In this document: one piece after another, positions 24,377 to 33,614 of the stretch
How positions within the stretch are numbered: the first letter of the stretch is position 1
Layout: each line of letters opens with the position of its first letter
Source: Bacteroidales bacterium
GTDB taxonomy: Bacteria; Bacteroidota; Bacteroidia; Bacteroidales; Muribaculaceae
Direction: 5' to 3'
NCBI GenBank assembly: GCA_019416425.1
Contig: DXXK01000047.1
Coordinates: forward strand, 1-40,939
DNA length: 40,939 nucleotides
Translations under genes and position numbers: made by a program
The notes under the pieces: model-generated
What the model was told of the DNA's origin: nothing
Seen by the model: only the letters and a program-made list of their open reading frames with translations
Databases searched by the model: none

Positions 24377-26884
24377 TCAATACAGATCGCTGAAATAACC
24401 CTTGGTGTCATCGGGAATCAACCTGTCCAACTGGAGGACAATCGGCATCAGCGATTCCTTTGTCGGGTTGCTGTTTGCCATATCCATCCCTTTGGCCAGA
24501 AGCGGCATGGCAGCCTCACGGTCGGTCCAGTTGATGGAGTCCTTCATTTTGTCAAGGTATCTGATGCGTCCCACCAGCGACTCCAGCATGCAGAGACGGA
24601 AATAAAGGGACTTTGCGGAATCCAGAAGCTCAAGGGCCATGTTTACGTTCTGACGCTCGACAATGGCCCGGAACTGGGTCTGCAGGGACTGAAGCACCCG
24701 TTGTGTCACGGCATCGCCATGCGCAGCCTGGGCATATTCCAGGGCCGAGAAATAATCCTGCAGTTCCTGATAGACACGCATCCATTCGGTGCTGTCCTCG
24801 AAATCCTCGATTCGGCGCAGCACTTCCTTGAGATGCTGCATCACCATCTTGGGCTCGGTATTGTCGGCATGCTCGCGGTCAACATTGTCGAGCTGTTCCA
24901 TCAGGAGGCTGACGTCATATCCGTGGTTGAGCAATTCGCGAAGCGTCTTCTGGGCGCCCGGCATCTCACGGTCCACAAAGGCGCTGGCCTCGTCGAGCGA
25001 CTGCTTGCGCAGCGTATCGATACGCTTGTTCACGCTCACGTCCAATTCCGGGAAATACACCTCCACGCTCATCTGTTCGTTGCGGTCCACCTTGACGATG
25101 ATGTCGACATTGGCGTTCTTAGGAATGACTACATCCAAATCCGCGCCGGAGACCAGTACCTCGCCCACCAGCTCGAAGAGCCGTGCGGACTTGCCGTTGC
25201 CGCCCTGGTCGGCCTGGTAGATCGGAATCCTCAGCACATCGTCTGCATTGCCGGGACGAAGCTGCACGTTGGTGTGCAGTCCGTTGATGACACCCACGGC
25301 GGGGAGGGTCTTGTTACGCTCCAGACCCCTGACATGGGCCACGATGTCCCGGCCCTTTCGGGCGTTGCGGACGGCCAGGGAGATGTCGTAGGGGAGAGTG
25401 GCGCTTCCCACGCGGGCACCCTGGATGATGGTGATGCGGTCCGGCTGGCAGCTGACGCGGCTGCCTGTCGCATCGAAGCACAGCACGTCGAATGTGTTGG
25501 CTGTGTTCGGCAGCAGGCTCAGCTCCACTATGTTGCCGTTACGGTCTATTTCAGTCTTGCCGCTGTCCCAGGCATTATCGTCGCGAACGAACTGTACCGT
25601 CACCGTATCGGGGCCTGACTTTACCGACACCGGAATCCAGCTGATCTGGTCCACGGTCATTGATTCGAACACCATGTCCAGCACCACTTCATCCTGATCC
25701 TGCGGTGTGGAATCAGGTTCCTGGTCGATGCCGTCTGCATTGTCCTGCTCATCCTCATTGTCCAGTGTCGATGCATAGATAGCCGCACCGGCCGCCACGG
25801 CGGTCATAGGATTGATGCCGGTATCGACATTGGGCGACACTTGCTCGCTCAGCATCTTCCGTATCAGCGGCGACTGTGTGGGACCGCCCACCAGAATCAG
25901 CCTGGCCACATGGTCCGAGGTCAGATTGTTGCGGCGAAGCAGTTCCAGGCACATGTCGACGGCGCGCTGGAACAATGGACGCATCACGTCGTTGACCTCC
26001 GTGTCACGGACAGTCAGGTCGATCTCGATCTCCTCGCCATCCTCATCGACTCCCAGGTCGCCCGGATCCACATACAGATTGTACTCACTGCTGGAGGATA
26101 TTCTGTTCTTGACTTCCTCGGCATACGTCTTCATGGCCTCGCGCAGGATTTCCTTCCTGACGGGGTCGTCCAGATAACCGTCGATACTGTAGTTCCGCTT
26201 CAGGTATGGAATCAGGATACGGTCCACAATTGCGTAATCCAGATTCTTGCCGCCAAGATAGTTGTCGCCCTCGGTGTCGGTGACCTGGATGATTCCATCC
26301 TCCACGTTGATCAGGGCGGCGTCGAACGTGCCGCCGCCGAAGTCGAACACCAGCCAGTATCCGTCGGTCTGGTCAACCGTAAGTCCATAGGCCATGGCCG
26401 CCGCGATTGGTTCCTGCAGGAGTTCCACATGGTCGAATCCGGCCATACGCGCCGCCTCGATGGTGGCTGTCTTCTGGTTGACGGTGAATTTGGCGGGAAC
26501 TGTAATCACAGCGGACCGGAAGTCCTCGGGGACGGATGCCTTCAGGGCCTTCAGCACCTGGGCCGAGAGTTCCTCCGAGCTGTATTCCCTGCCGTCCATG
26601 TTGGGCGACACATACTTGCGGTCCGTTCCCATGGTGCGCTTGAATTCCAGAAAAGCGTTTGTTTCCGGACTGTCCATCCGCCGCATGGCGCGGCGTTTGT
26701 CGCTCTTCATGCTGTTGTAGGCAGTCTGGCCTACGTAACAGCTGCGGTTCTTGTGGAAGAAGACGCAGCTGGGCATCGTGTCGTCGGTGACTTCGATTTT
26801 CTGTATCACCGGGCGGCCACCCTCCATACGGGCGACGGATGAGTTGGTCGTGCCTAAGTCTATGCCATAGTTAATCTTTGCCAT
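24377..26884 (-). CDS. Extended Hsp70-family chaperone
   Basis: An 835-residue Hsp70. The ATPase domain is complete: YGIDLGTTNSSVA (residues 6-18, phosphate 1), FDFGGGTFDAALI (about 180-192, phosphate 2) and LILVGGPTQSPLIRKML (about 327-343, adenosine). An acidic linker (about 370-395, rich in Asp and Gln) replaces the usual VLLLDV linker; the substrate-like beta domain then runs to about residue 610, with a long helical C-terminus. It is about 200 residues longer than DnaK and lacks a DnaK-type EEVD-like end, so it is a specialised Hsp70 and not the housekeeping one. Its first 14 bp overlap the J-like gene. It probably works with that protein and the GrpE-like one. Confidence 0.9.
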   Translation of the reverse strand: MAKINYGIDLGTTNSSVARMEGGRPVIQKIEVTDDTMPSCVFFHKNRSCYVGQTAYNSMKSDKRRAMRRMDSPETNAFLEFKRTMGTDRKYVSPNMDGREYSSEELSAQVLKALKASVPEDFRSAVITVPAKFTVNQKTATIEAARMAGFDHVELLQEPIAAAMAYGLTVDQTDGYWLVFDFGGGTFDAALINVEDGIIQVTDTEGDNYLGGKNLDYAIVDRILIPYLKRNYSIDGYLDDPVRKEILREAMKTYAEEVKNRISSSSEYNLYVDPGDLGVDEDGEEIEIDLTVRDTEVNDVMRPLFQRAVDMCLELLRRNNLTSDHVARLILVGGPTQSPLIRKMLSEQVSPNVDTGINPMTAVAAGAAIYASTLDNEDEQDNADGIDQEPDSTPQDQDEVVLDMVFESMTVDQISWIPVSVKSGPDTVTVQFVRDDNAWDSGKTEIDRNGNIVELSLLPNTANTFDVLCFDATGSRVSCQPDRITIIQGARVGSATLPYDISLAVRNARKGRDIVAHVRGLERNKTLPAVGVINGLHTNVQLRPGNADDVLRIPIYQADQGGNGKSARLFELVGEVLVSGADLDVVIPKNANVDIIVKVDRNEQMSVEVYFPELDVSVNKRIDTLRKQSLDEASAFVDREMPGAQKTLRELLNHGYDVSLLMEQLDNVDREHADNTEPKMVMQHLKEVLRRIEDFEDSTEWMRVYQELQDYFSALEYAQAAHGDAVTQRVLQSLQTQFRAIVERQNVNMALELLDSAKSLYFRLCMLESLVGRIRYLDKMKDSINWTDREAAMPLLAKGMDMANSNPTKESLMPIVLQLDRLIPDDTKGYFSDLY

Positions 26885-29030
26885 CTTTTTTCTCTATTTC
26901 AGATCTAATATTTTCTCTGATAACGCTGTCCAGATTATTGGAAATTGCGTATTGACGGACAACGCTGTCTATCTGCTCCCGGGTCAAAGGCCTGCTATGA
27001 GCAGGAAATACGATATGTCCTTGTGGATTTTTATATTGAGACTTCGGAGTCAGTTTTTCTATCCTTGCCTGTGCTTCTTTCCGGTGTTTTCCGTATGGAT
27101 GATGTGCCAGGTAGGTCTCGTAATATTTCTTCTCGTTGATATCGCATGCCGTTGTCCAGGCCCAGGATTCCTTTTGCCATAAGGGTTCCATTTTCTCGAG
27201 TTTCCGGCGTGAGTCACGTAGGTGTTCCAGCGAAACCGCAGCCTCGTAATCCAACCATCCTTTATATGTATTCTTATTTTCAGCAACATTGTATAGGGAG
27301 TCAACAATTTCATTGATTTTATCCTCCGTCAGTTCCATATAATGCGAATCGGAACACTTATCCTTGAAGTCCTCCAGGAAACCGATACCTGAGGGAGAGT
27401 AATAGTCTTCGGAATATTTATTGACCGATGCGAGGCATGAATCCAGCGACAGCGCGTAGTAATCCTCAAGGATCTGTTGCTTGACATTCGGTTTGAGTTC
27501 CGTTCCATAATCGAACAGGAACATTTCATACCGGAACAGGGTCGGTTGCATCATGAGTTCTTCATAATCATATCTGAGTTCTCTTTTGCGCTCCAGATTC
27601 TTGTCTGCCTGAATCAATAGGTATCCACCTGTTGCCAGCGCCGCTGCCAGAAGCAGGGTCAGAAGATTGGTTCGCGTCGAATCATTGTAGGGAGGAGCAA
27701 CGACAGCATATACAAAGGCGCATGCAAAGAAGATCAACATACCTCCAACACCCTTGACACCCGCTGCGAGATAGCCGATCAGGAAGGGCATGAAGAGGAT
27801 GAGGAACAGCCAGAAACCGGCCTTGACTTTCTCGCGTCGTTGTTGCCTTTTCCATTCATCAATGGGGATTTTTCTGGTGCTGCCGGTAGAGGAATCAGAG
27901 TTGTCGGAGCTATCGGAAGAATGGGAGCTGTCCGAGGAATGGGAGCTGTCAGGGGAGTTCGTAGAGTTAGAGCTGTCGGTGGAGTCTGAGCCATCTGTTT
28001 CGGAGACTTTAGTGTCGTCATCGGACTTGTCATCTCCTGACATGATCCTTTTAAGGATATCGAGGTTCTCCTGACAGCGGAGTTGGATGGGCGAGTCCGG
28101 CGGAGCGACGGATTCTGCCTTTTGGATCTGCTTGTATACCTCACCGATGATCAGGAATCCGATATGGGAGGCATTGAACCTCTGGATGAAAGCTTCCAGG
28201 GCGGTCGAGGCCATTCGCTGCCGCAGGTCGATGATTTCAGGACAATCCGTGCCAAGGACCTCCTCGATGGCATTCAGGTCGGTTTCAGACAGCATGTCGT
28301 CGGCCAGCTTGGAACGGCCTGTCTTGTCCGCCGGATCGGTGGCGGCGATGGCTGCCAGCCTGTTTTCAACATCATCTATTTTCGGTCCGATAATGGCATG
28401 TTTGATCAGATGTTTCCATACAAAGCCCGGAGTGTATGCAACCTGCATATAGAAACCCCCGTACTCGATGGCGTCAAGGAGTATGGGCAGCATCTCGGGA
28501 TCGTTCTCGCGTATCGTGTCGATGTACAGCTTCATCAGTTCGGTCCCGTCCATGTTCATTGTCTCGCCGGCCAGGGCGCAGACCTGCGCGGCCTTGGCTT
28601 TGTCGCTGAACAGACGGACGGCGTTGAGGATCAGGCTCTGCAGATTCCAGGTCAGCAGGCCCAGGGTCATGCGGTTCAGCATCGAGCTGAACGAGTCGGA
28701 CCGTTCCCAGATGGTCAAAGCCTTGTCCGGATGGCCTGCCATGAGGTATTCCAGAGCAGACTTGTCGTCATCCGTTATGCTTGTGAACCAGAACAGCTGT
28801 GCCTTGAGACGGTCCTTGGGAAGCTCCAGAGTCTTCTGTGCCTTGACGATAACTTCCGCAGTACGGTCCGGTGCCTCGAGTCCTGCGATTGAATCCGAGG
28901 GAAACGACACCGTCCGCTTGACCTTCAGGAAGGCCTTGATCTTGATTTCATTGGACACGATCTCACGTTTGGAAGCATTCGAGAACACTCCCAGGCAACG
29001 CAACGGATTCTGTCGGATATAATCGCGCAT
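26871..29030 (-). CDS. Membrane-anchored J-like protein
   Basis: A 719-residue protein. Residues 1-85 resemble a J-domain: NPLRCLGVFSNASKREIVSN, AFLKVKRTVSFPSD, then AQKTLELPKDRLKAQLFWF, similar to J-like proteins next to Hsp70 genes in Bacteroidetes. The HPD tripeptide that stimulates Hsp70 is not present; the loop reads VKRTVSFPSD. A helical region with repeats like those of TPR proteins follows (about 100-330), then a Ser/Asp-rich linker (about 353-383), three hydrophobic segments (about 403-473) and a C-terminal soluble domain with AHHPYGKHRKEAQARI. It would tether its partner Hsp70 to the inner membrane. Overlap with the Hsp70 gene is 14 bp. The J-domain identity is plausible but unproven. 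Confidence 0.72.
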   Translation of the reverse strand: MRDYIRQNPLRCLGVFSNASKREIVSNEIKIKAFLKVKRTVSFPSDSIAGLEAPDRTAEVIVKAQKTLELPKDRLKAQLFWFTSITDDDKSALEYLMAGHPDKALTIWERSDSFSSMLNRMTLGLLTWNLQSLILNAVRLFSDKAKAAQVCALAGETMNMDGTELMKLYIDTIRENDPEMLPILLDAIEYGGFYMQVAYTPGFVWKHLIKHAIIGPKIDDVENRLAAIAATDPADKTGRSKLADDMLSETDLNAIEEVLGTDCPEIIDLRQRMASTALEAFIQRFNASHIGFLIIGEVYKQIQKAESVAPPDSPIQLRCQENLDILKRIMSGDDKSDDDTKVSETDGSDSTDSSNSTNSPDSSHSSDSSHSSDSSDNSDSSTGSTRKIPIDEWKRQQRREKVKAGFWLFLILFMPFLIGYLAAGVKGVGGMLIFFACAFVYAVVAPPYNDSTRTNLLTLLLAAALATGGYLLIQADKNLERKRELRYDYEELMMQPTLFRYEMFLFDYGTELKPNVKQQILEDYYALSLDSCLASVNKYSEDYYSPSGIGFLEDFKDKCSDSHYMELTEDKINEIVDSLYNVAENKNTYKGWLDYEAAVSLEHLRDSRRKLEKMEPLWQKESWAWTTACDINEKKYYETYLAHHPYGKHRKEAQARIEKLTPKSQYKNPQGHIVFPAHSRPLTREQIDSVVRQYAISNNLDSVIRENIRSEIEKKDGKD
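27893..27972. repeat. Degenerate 18-bp tandem repeat coding a Ser/Asp-rich linker
   Basis: GAATGGGAGCTGTC recurs at 27919-27932 and 27937-27950, with weaker copies on either side. In the minus-strand gene it encodes runs of SSHSSD. The period is a multiple of 3, so copy number could change without a frameshift. Confidence 0.6.
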
Positions 29031-29056
29031 GTAATTTTACGGTGATATAATTGAAG

Positions 29057-29083
29057 ATGTCCCCGGGGAGAGTCCGGGGACAT
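29057..29083 (-). terminator. Terminator-like hairpin after thiH
   Basis: A perfect 10-bp GC-rich stem (29057-29066 with 29074-29083, 7-nt loop) starts 7 nt after the thiH stop. No T-run follows on the minus strand, so termination may be weak and some readthrough into the J-like/Hsp70 operon is possible. Confidence 0.55.
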
Positions 29084-29089
29084 GGAGGT

Positions 29090-30280
29090 TCAATCGAATA
29101 CGGCGTCCCAGTCCTTCCAGACGGGCTGGTATCCGCCGGCGGCTATTGCCGCAGTCACGTCGTGCGGCGTACGCTCGTCCGACACCTCGAACTGCTCAAG
29201 CGCCTCGGGTGTGGAGGCATAGCCGCCGGGCTCGGTCTTGCTGCCGGCGCTCATAGATGTGACGCCAAGGGGCAGCATGTGGTTGCGGTACTCCGGAGCC
29301 TCGCGTGTGGAGTAGGAGATGTCCACGTCATGGTCGAACAGACGGAAGGCGCAGGTCAGCTTCACCAGCTCGCGGTCGCTGATGATGCTGCGGGGCTGGT
29401 AGCCGCTTTCGGACGGCCGCATGCGCGGGAAGTTGACCGAATAGCGCGAGCGCCAGTAATGCTTCTGCAGGTAGCGCAGGTGACGGGCCATCATCACCAC
29501 GTCCGCCTGCCACTGCTCCAGACCCAACAGCACGCCCAGTCCGATCTTGTGCACGCCTGCCTCGCCCATGCGGTCGTAGCCGTTCAGGCGCCACTCGTAG
29601 AAGCTCTTCATTCCGTGCGGGTGGTAGAACCGATAGGCATCCTTATGGTACGTCTCCTGGAAACACACCACGCCGTTGAGTCCGAAGTGGGTCAGGTGCT
29701 CGTAGTCGCGCGAGCGCATGGGCTGCACCTCGATGGTCAGGTTGTGGAAGTAGGGGCGGCACACCTGCAGCACCTTCTCCAGGTATTTCACGCCGCTGAC
29801 CGACGGATACTCGCCCGACACGATCAGCAGGTTCTGGAACGGTCCCAGATCCTTGATGGCCTTGCACTCGGCCTCCACCTGCTCCAGGGTCAGCGTGGTG
29901 CGCTCGAACTTGTTGTCGTGGTTGAAGCCGCAGTATATACACTTGTTGGTGCATGCGTTGGACACATACATCGGGATATACATGGAGATGACGTTGCCGA
30001 ATCGCTCCTGGGTGTATCGGTGGCTCAGCTGTGCCATCTGCTCCAGGTATGGGTCGGCGGCCGGCGAGATCAGCACGGCGAATTCCTCCGGCGTGAGCTG
30101 CTTGGCGTTGCGCGCGGCTTTGGCCAGCACGCGGCGGACGTCGCCGTCCGTTGCGTTCCGGACCAGATTCAATGTCTCGTCCCAGTCGTACTGGCCGATC
30201 ATGTCGGCGAACCCGTGTCCGAAGACCGCGTCACGGGTCGGGTCGCTCTTTGCAAAGAAATCCTTTTGTCCTGTTTCCAT
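29090..30280 (-). CDS. thiH: 2-Iminoacetate synthase (tyrosine lyase)
   Basis: A radical SAM enzyme that cleaves tyrosine to dehydroglycine for the thiazole ring of thiamine. The iron-sulfur motif is CTNKCIYCGF (Cys spacing 3 and 2), preceded by SMYIPMYVSNA; LIVSGEYPSVSG and IGLGVLLGLEQW are further ThiH signatures. The start METGQKDFFAKSD at 30280 gives 396 residues; the frame is open for 49 more codons upstream, but those overlap thiC and are not conserved in character. It lies 4 nt after thiC. Use of ThiH in place of ThiO fits anaerobic life. Confidence 0.95.
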   Translation of the reverse strand: METGQKDFFAKSDPTRDAVFGHGFADMIGQYDWDETLNLVRNATDGDVRRVLAKAARNAKQLTPEEFAVLISPAADPYLEQMAQLSHRYTQERFGNVISMYIPMYVSNACTNKCIYCGFNHDNKFERTTLTLEQVEAECKAIKDLGPFQNLLIVSGEYPSVSGVKYLEKVLQVCRPYFHNLTIEVQPMRSRDYEHLTHFGLNGVVCFQETYHKDAYRFYHPHGMKSFYEWRLNGYDRMGEAGVHKIGLGVLLGLEQWQADVVMMARHLRYLQKHYWRSRYSVNFPRMRPSESGYQPRSIISDRELVKLTCAFRLFDHDVDISYSTREAPEYRNHMLPLGVTSMSAGSKTEPGGYASTPEALEQFEVSDERTPHDVTAAIAAGGYQPVWKDWDAVFD

Positions 30281-30284
30281 TCTC

Positions 30285-31997
30285 TTATTGATCACACTTA
30301 TCGGCGATGCTCTGGCTGATTCGCATCGCGCAGAAGTTGGGGCCGCACATTGTGCAGAAACGGTCGTCGGCGTCGGGTGCCTCCCGGCGGGACTGCATGT
30401 AGTATTCCTTAGCGCGTGCCGGGTCAAGGCTCAGGTTGAACTGGTCCTTCCAGCGGAAATCGTAGCGGGCTTTGGAAAGTGCGTCATCGCGCACATTCGC
30501 ACCCGGGAAACCCTTGGCCAGGTCGGCGGCATGCGCTGCGATCTTGTAGGCCACGACGCCCTCGCGTACATCGCTCAGCGTCGGGAGCGACAGGTGCTCC
30601 TTCGGGGTGACGTAGCAGATCATGGCAGTGCCCAGCGACGAGATGATGGCTGCGCCGATGGCCGACGTGATATGGTCGTAGGCCGGGGCGATGTCCGTGG
30701 TCAAAGGACCCAGCGTATAGAAAGGCGCGGAATGGCACGACTTGATCTGACGGTCCATGTTCTCCGGAATCTTCTGCATGGGCACGTGTCCGGGACCCTC
30801 GATCAGAACCTGCACGTCATGCTCCCATGCCTTGGCGCAGAGCTGGCCCAGCACGTCCAGCTCCAGGAACTGGGCACGGTCGTTGGCGTCGTGGATGGAG
30901 CCGGGGCGCATGCCGTCGCCCAGCGAGATGCCCACGTCGTATTTGTTCAGGATCTCGCAGATCTCGTCGAAATGCTCGTAGAGGAAGCTTTCCTGGTCGT
31001 GGATCACGCACCACTCGGTCATGATGGAGCCGCCGCGCGACACGCAGCCTGTCAGACGCTCCTGAACCAGCCTGGCGTGTTCCTTAAGTACGCCGGCATG
31101 GATGGTGAAGTAGTCCACGCCCTGCTCGGCCTGCTCGATCAGAGTGTCGCGGTATATTTCCCAGGTCAGGTCGGCTACCTTGCCGTTGACCTTCTCCAGG
31201 GCCTGATAGATTGGCACGGTGCCCATCGGCACGGGGCAGTTGCGGATTATCCATTCGCGGGTCTCGTGGATGTTGTCGCCGGTGGAGAGGTCCATCAGTG
31301 TGTCGCCACCCCAGTAGCAGCTCCAAACGGCCTTGGCCACCTCCTCCTCGATGCCCGACGACAGGGCTGAGTTGCCGATATTGGTGTTGAGCTTGCAGGC
31401 GAAAGCGCGGCCTATGACCATAGGCTCCGCCTCGGGATGGTTGACGTTGGCGGTGATCACGGCACGGCCGGCTGCCACTTCCTGGCGCACGAACTCAGGC
31501 GTGATGTGGCTCTTGATGCCGCGGGCCTCGTTGTCCAGGTTCTCGCGGATGGCCACATACTCCATCTCGGGCGTTATGATGCCTTTCCTGGCGTAATGCA
31601 TCTGGGTGACGCGGCGCCCCTCCTTGGCGCGGCGAGGCTTGTGGAACTTGGGGAAGCGGATGGCGTCCAGCTCCTTGTTGTCGCGGCGCTCGCGGCCGTA
31701 GCGGCTCGTGATGTCGTCCAGCACTTCCGTATCGCCACGCTCCGCCACCCATGACTCGCGCATGCGCGGCAGTCCCTCGTTGATATCGGTCTTTATGTCC
31801 GGGTCTGTGTAGGGACCCGATGTGTCGTAGACGGTGATGTCCTCGTTGGGATACTCCACGCGTTTGCCGTCCTCGATCTTGACGGTAGGATACTGGTGTA
31901 TGCGGCGCATTCCCACGCGGATGTCAGGACGCGAGCCCTGCACGTAGATTTTCTCGGAGTTGGGGTATGAGGAGACATCGATGTTTTCAATTTTCAT
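30285..31997 (-). CDS. thiC: Phosphomethylpyrimidine synthase
   Basis: A 570-residue radical SAM enzyme that rearranges AIR into HMP phosphate for the pyrimidine half of thiamine. The C-terminal cluster motif CTMCGPNFCAMRIS (Cys spacing 2 and 4) is intact, and MHYARKGIITPEMEY, ALEKVNGKVADLTWEIYRD and VLIEGPGHVPM are highly characteristic. Length is close to other bacterial ThiC proteins. It follows thiG by 35 nt and is followed closely by thiH. Confidence 0.98.
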   Translation of the reverse strand: MKIENIDVSSYPNSEKIYVQGSRPDIRVGMRRIHQYPTVKIEDGKRVEYPNEDITVYDTSGPYTDPDIKTDINEGLPRMRESWVAERGDTEVLDDITSRYGRERRDNKELDAIRFPKFHKPRRAKEGRRVTQMHYARKGIITPEMEYVAIRENLDNEARGIKSHITPEFVRQEVAAGRAVITANVNHPEAEPMVIGRAFACKLNTNIGNSALSSGIEEEVAKAVWSCYWGGDTLMDLSTGDNIHETREWIIRNCPVPMGTVPIYQALEKVNGKVADLTWEIYRDTLIEQAEQGVDYFTIHAGVLKEHARLVQERLTGCVSRGGSIMTEWCVIHDQESFLYEHFDEICEILNKYDVGISLGDGMRPGSIHDANDRAQFLELDVLGQLCAKAWEHDVQVLIEGPGHVPMQKIPENMDRQIKSCHSAPFYTLGPLTTDIAPAYDHITSAIGAAIISSLGTAMICYVTPKEHLSLPTLSDVREGVVAYKIAAHAADLAKGFPGANVRDDALSKARYDFRWKDQFNLSLDPARAKEYYMQSRREAPDADDRFCTMCGPNFCAMRISQSIADKCDQ

Positions 31998-32032
31998 AGC
32001 TAATATTTTTGGTATCAGTCAGGATTTAAGGT

Positions 32033-32806
32033 TCAGCTTACGAATGCGGTGAGGGGAGACGAAGCCTGGGCCGAACGCGACACGGCGCCGAGACCGGCAT
32101 TGAACGCCATGCGTCCCGCCTCGACGGCCTTGGCGAATGCGCGGGCCATCTCCACCGGGTCACCGGCCACGGCGATGGCAGTGTTGACCAGCACGGCGTC
32201 GGCACCCATCTCCATGGCCTCGGCGGCATGCGAGGGTGCGCCCAGGCCGGCGTCCACCACTACGGGCAGCTGCGACTGCTCGATGATGATCTCCAGCAGG
32301 TCGCGTGTCACCAGACCCTTGTTGGTGCCGATGGGGGCGGCCAGAGGCATCACGGCCGAGGCTCCCGCCTCCTCCAGAAGCTTGCACAGAACAGGGTCGG
32401 CCTGGATGTAGGGGAGCACCACGAAACCGTCGGCTGCCAGTTCCTCGGTGGCGCGAAGCGTCTCTATGGGGTCGGGCATCAGATAGCGCGGGTCCGGATG
32501 AATCTCAAGCTTGATGAAGTTGGTCTGGAATATCTCGCGACTCATCTGCGCGGCCAGTATCGCCTCCTTGGCGTTGCGGACGCCGCTGGTGTTGGGCAGA
32601 AGCTGCACATGCTCGCGGTTGATGTGCGTCATCATCTCGTCGGTGGCCTCGTTCATCATGTTGACGCGCTTCATGGCCACAGTAATCATTTCCGAGCCCG
32701 AGGCCTTGACTGCCTCCAGCATCAAGTCGGCCGACGAGAACTTGCCCGTGCCGACAAACAGCCGCGACGTGAATTCGCGACCTCCTATTATCAGTTTGTC
32801 TGTCAT
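32033..32806 (-). CDS. thiG: Thiazole synthase
   Basis: A 257-residue TIM-barrel enzyme that builds thiazole phosphate from DXP, dehydroglycine and ThiS-thiocarboxylate. The N-terminus LIIGGREFTSRLFVGTGKF and the lysine in MITVAMKRVN (Schiff base with DXP) are clear; VVDAGLGAPSHAAEAMEMGADAV is the phosphate-binding end. The start MTDKLIIGG at 32806 is preferred; 20 further codons are open upstream but run through a hairpin. It is separated from thiE by 120 bp with hairpins and a possible internal promoter. Confidence 0.97.
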   Translation of the reverse strand: MTDKLIIGGREFTSRLFVGTGKFSSADLMLEAVKASGSEMITVAMKRVNMMNEATDEMMTHINREHVQLLPNTSGVRNAKEAILAAQMSREIFQTNFIKLEIHPDPRYLMPDPIETLRATEELAADGFVVLPYIQADPVLCKLLEEAGASAVMPLAAPIGTNKGLVTRDLLEIIIEQSQLPVVVDAGLGAPSHAAEAMEMGADAVLVNTAIAVAGDPVEMARAFAKAVEAGRMAFNAGLGAVSRSAQASSPLTAFVS

Positions 32807-32829
32807 TGTCGTCTCAATTCGCATAAAAT

Positions 32830-32864
32830 GCAGATCGGGAGGCCAACCCGGCCTCTCAATCTGC
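32830..32864 (-). promoter_or_regulatory. Leader hairpin upstream of thiG
   Basis: The stem pairs 32830-32835 with 32859-32864 and 32839-32844 with 32850-32855, with a small internal mismatch and a 5-nt loop. On the minus strand it is followed by ATTTTATG. It could be an attenuator or an mRNA-stabilising structure at the head of a thiG-thiC-thiH message. Confidence 0.5.
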
Positions 32865-32871
32865 AAATATA
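32864..32871 (-). promoter_or_regulatory. Possible internal promoter (-7 box) for thiG-thiC-thiH
   Basis: TATATTTG on the minus strand fits TAnnTTTG. Transcription would start around 32859, at the base of the leader hairpin. No TTTG is found at the -33 distance, so it may be weak. Confidence 0.4.
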
Positions 32872-32885
32872 CGAAATTTTATTGT

Positions 32886-32919
32886 AATTGGCACTTTTTG
32901 TTTTCTTAAAATGCCAATT
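32886..32919 (-). terminator. Inverted repeat just after thiE
   Basis: AATTGGCA (32886-32893) and TGCCAATT (32912-32919) form an 8-bp stem around an 18-nt AT-rich loop, 7 nt past the thiE stop. It may act as a weak terminator or RNA processing site between thiE and thiG. The AT-rich stem and large loop make it a weak call. Confidence 0.35.
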
Positions 32920-32926
32920 GTGTGGT

Positions 32927-33556
32927 TTATTTCACGAATGGCTTCAGTTCGTTCACGAAGTCCCGGGTGGCCTGCTGCATGTCGGGAGCGAAAGCGATGG
33001 CGCCGCTGACGGCGATGCCGTTCACACCCGCCTCCATCAGCGGGGCAACGTCGGTCAGCTGTATGCCGCCTATGGCTACTGTGGGCAGCTCGATCTCCTC
33101 CTGCCTCATCTCGGTGACTATACTGCGGATGCCTTCCAGCCCCAGGATGGGGGCCAGGTTTTTCTTGGTCTTGGTGTCGGCATAGGGGCCTACGCCCACA
33201 TAGTCCACGTCCAGGTTGCGCACCGCGCGGATATCGTCGATGGTGTTGGCTGTCACGCCGATGACGGCACCGGCACCCAGCAGCACGCGCGCTTCCGACG
33301 GACGCATGTCCATCTTGCCTAAGTGTACGCCGCCAACCTGCAGTTCCTTGGCCAGCTCCACACGGTCGTCAAGAATCAGGAATGAGTCCAGCTCCAGACA
33401 CCAGGGCATCACTGTCTCCACAACGTTGCGGATCTCAAGGTCGGTGGCATCCTTCATACGTATCTGGATCCAACGGCATCCGCCGTCCAGAACCGCACGA
33501 ATCTGATCGACGACCGGCCGCGGTGAGTCGGTATTGGTAATGTATTGAAGTAACAT
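32927..33556 (-). CDS. thiE: Thiamine-phosphate synthase
   Basis: A 209-residue TIM-barrel enzyme joining HMP diphosphate and thiazole phosphate. WIQIRMKDA holds the Q-x-R-x-K substrate residues, FLILDDRVELAKELQVGGVHLGKMDM matches the D-D/VHLG region, VIGVTANT is the conserved GxS/T loop, and DYVGVGPYADTKTK and VAIGGI complete the pattern. Length is normal for ThiE. The tenI-like gene ends 58 nt upstream. This is the more complete of two ThiE/TenI-type proteins here. Confidence 0.93.
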   Translation of the reverse strand: MLLQYITNTDSPRPVVDQIRAVLDGGCRWIQIRMKDATDLEIRNVVETVMPWCLELDSFLILDDRVELAKELQVGGVHLGKMDMRPSEARVLLGAGAVIGVTANTIDDIRAVRNLDVDYVGVGPYADTKTKKNLAPILGLEGIRSIVTEMRQEEIELPTVAIGGIQLTDVAPLMEAGVNGIAVSGAIAFAPDMQQATRDFVNELKPFVK

Positions 33557-33614
33557 ATCTTTGGGTTATTTGATTGTCATAGTTAGAACGAGTGCGAGCG
33601 TGCAAATGTTTTGG

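Noticed and set aside
24323..25618. Long open frame antisense to the Hsp70 gene (similar ones lie opposite thiH, dnaA and the S9 peptidase)
   Set aside because: These mirror GC-rich codons of the real gene on the other strand; the translations are low-complexity His/Leu/Val/Gly-rich and match no family.
27893..27972. CRISPR-like repeat array
   Set aside because: The repeats are short, degenerate, in frame and coding, with no spacers and no cas genes nearby.
32807..32926. TPP riboswitch upstream of thiG
   Set aside because: No CTGAGA or ACCTGAT-type core elements; the hairpins there are simple stems.
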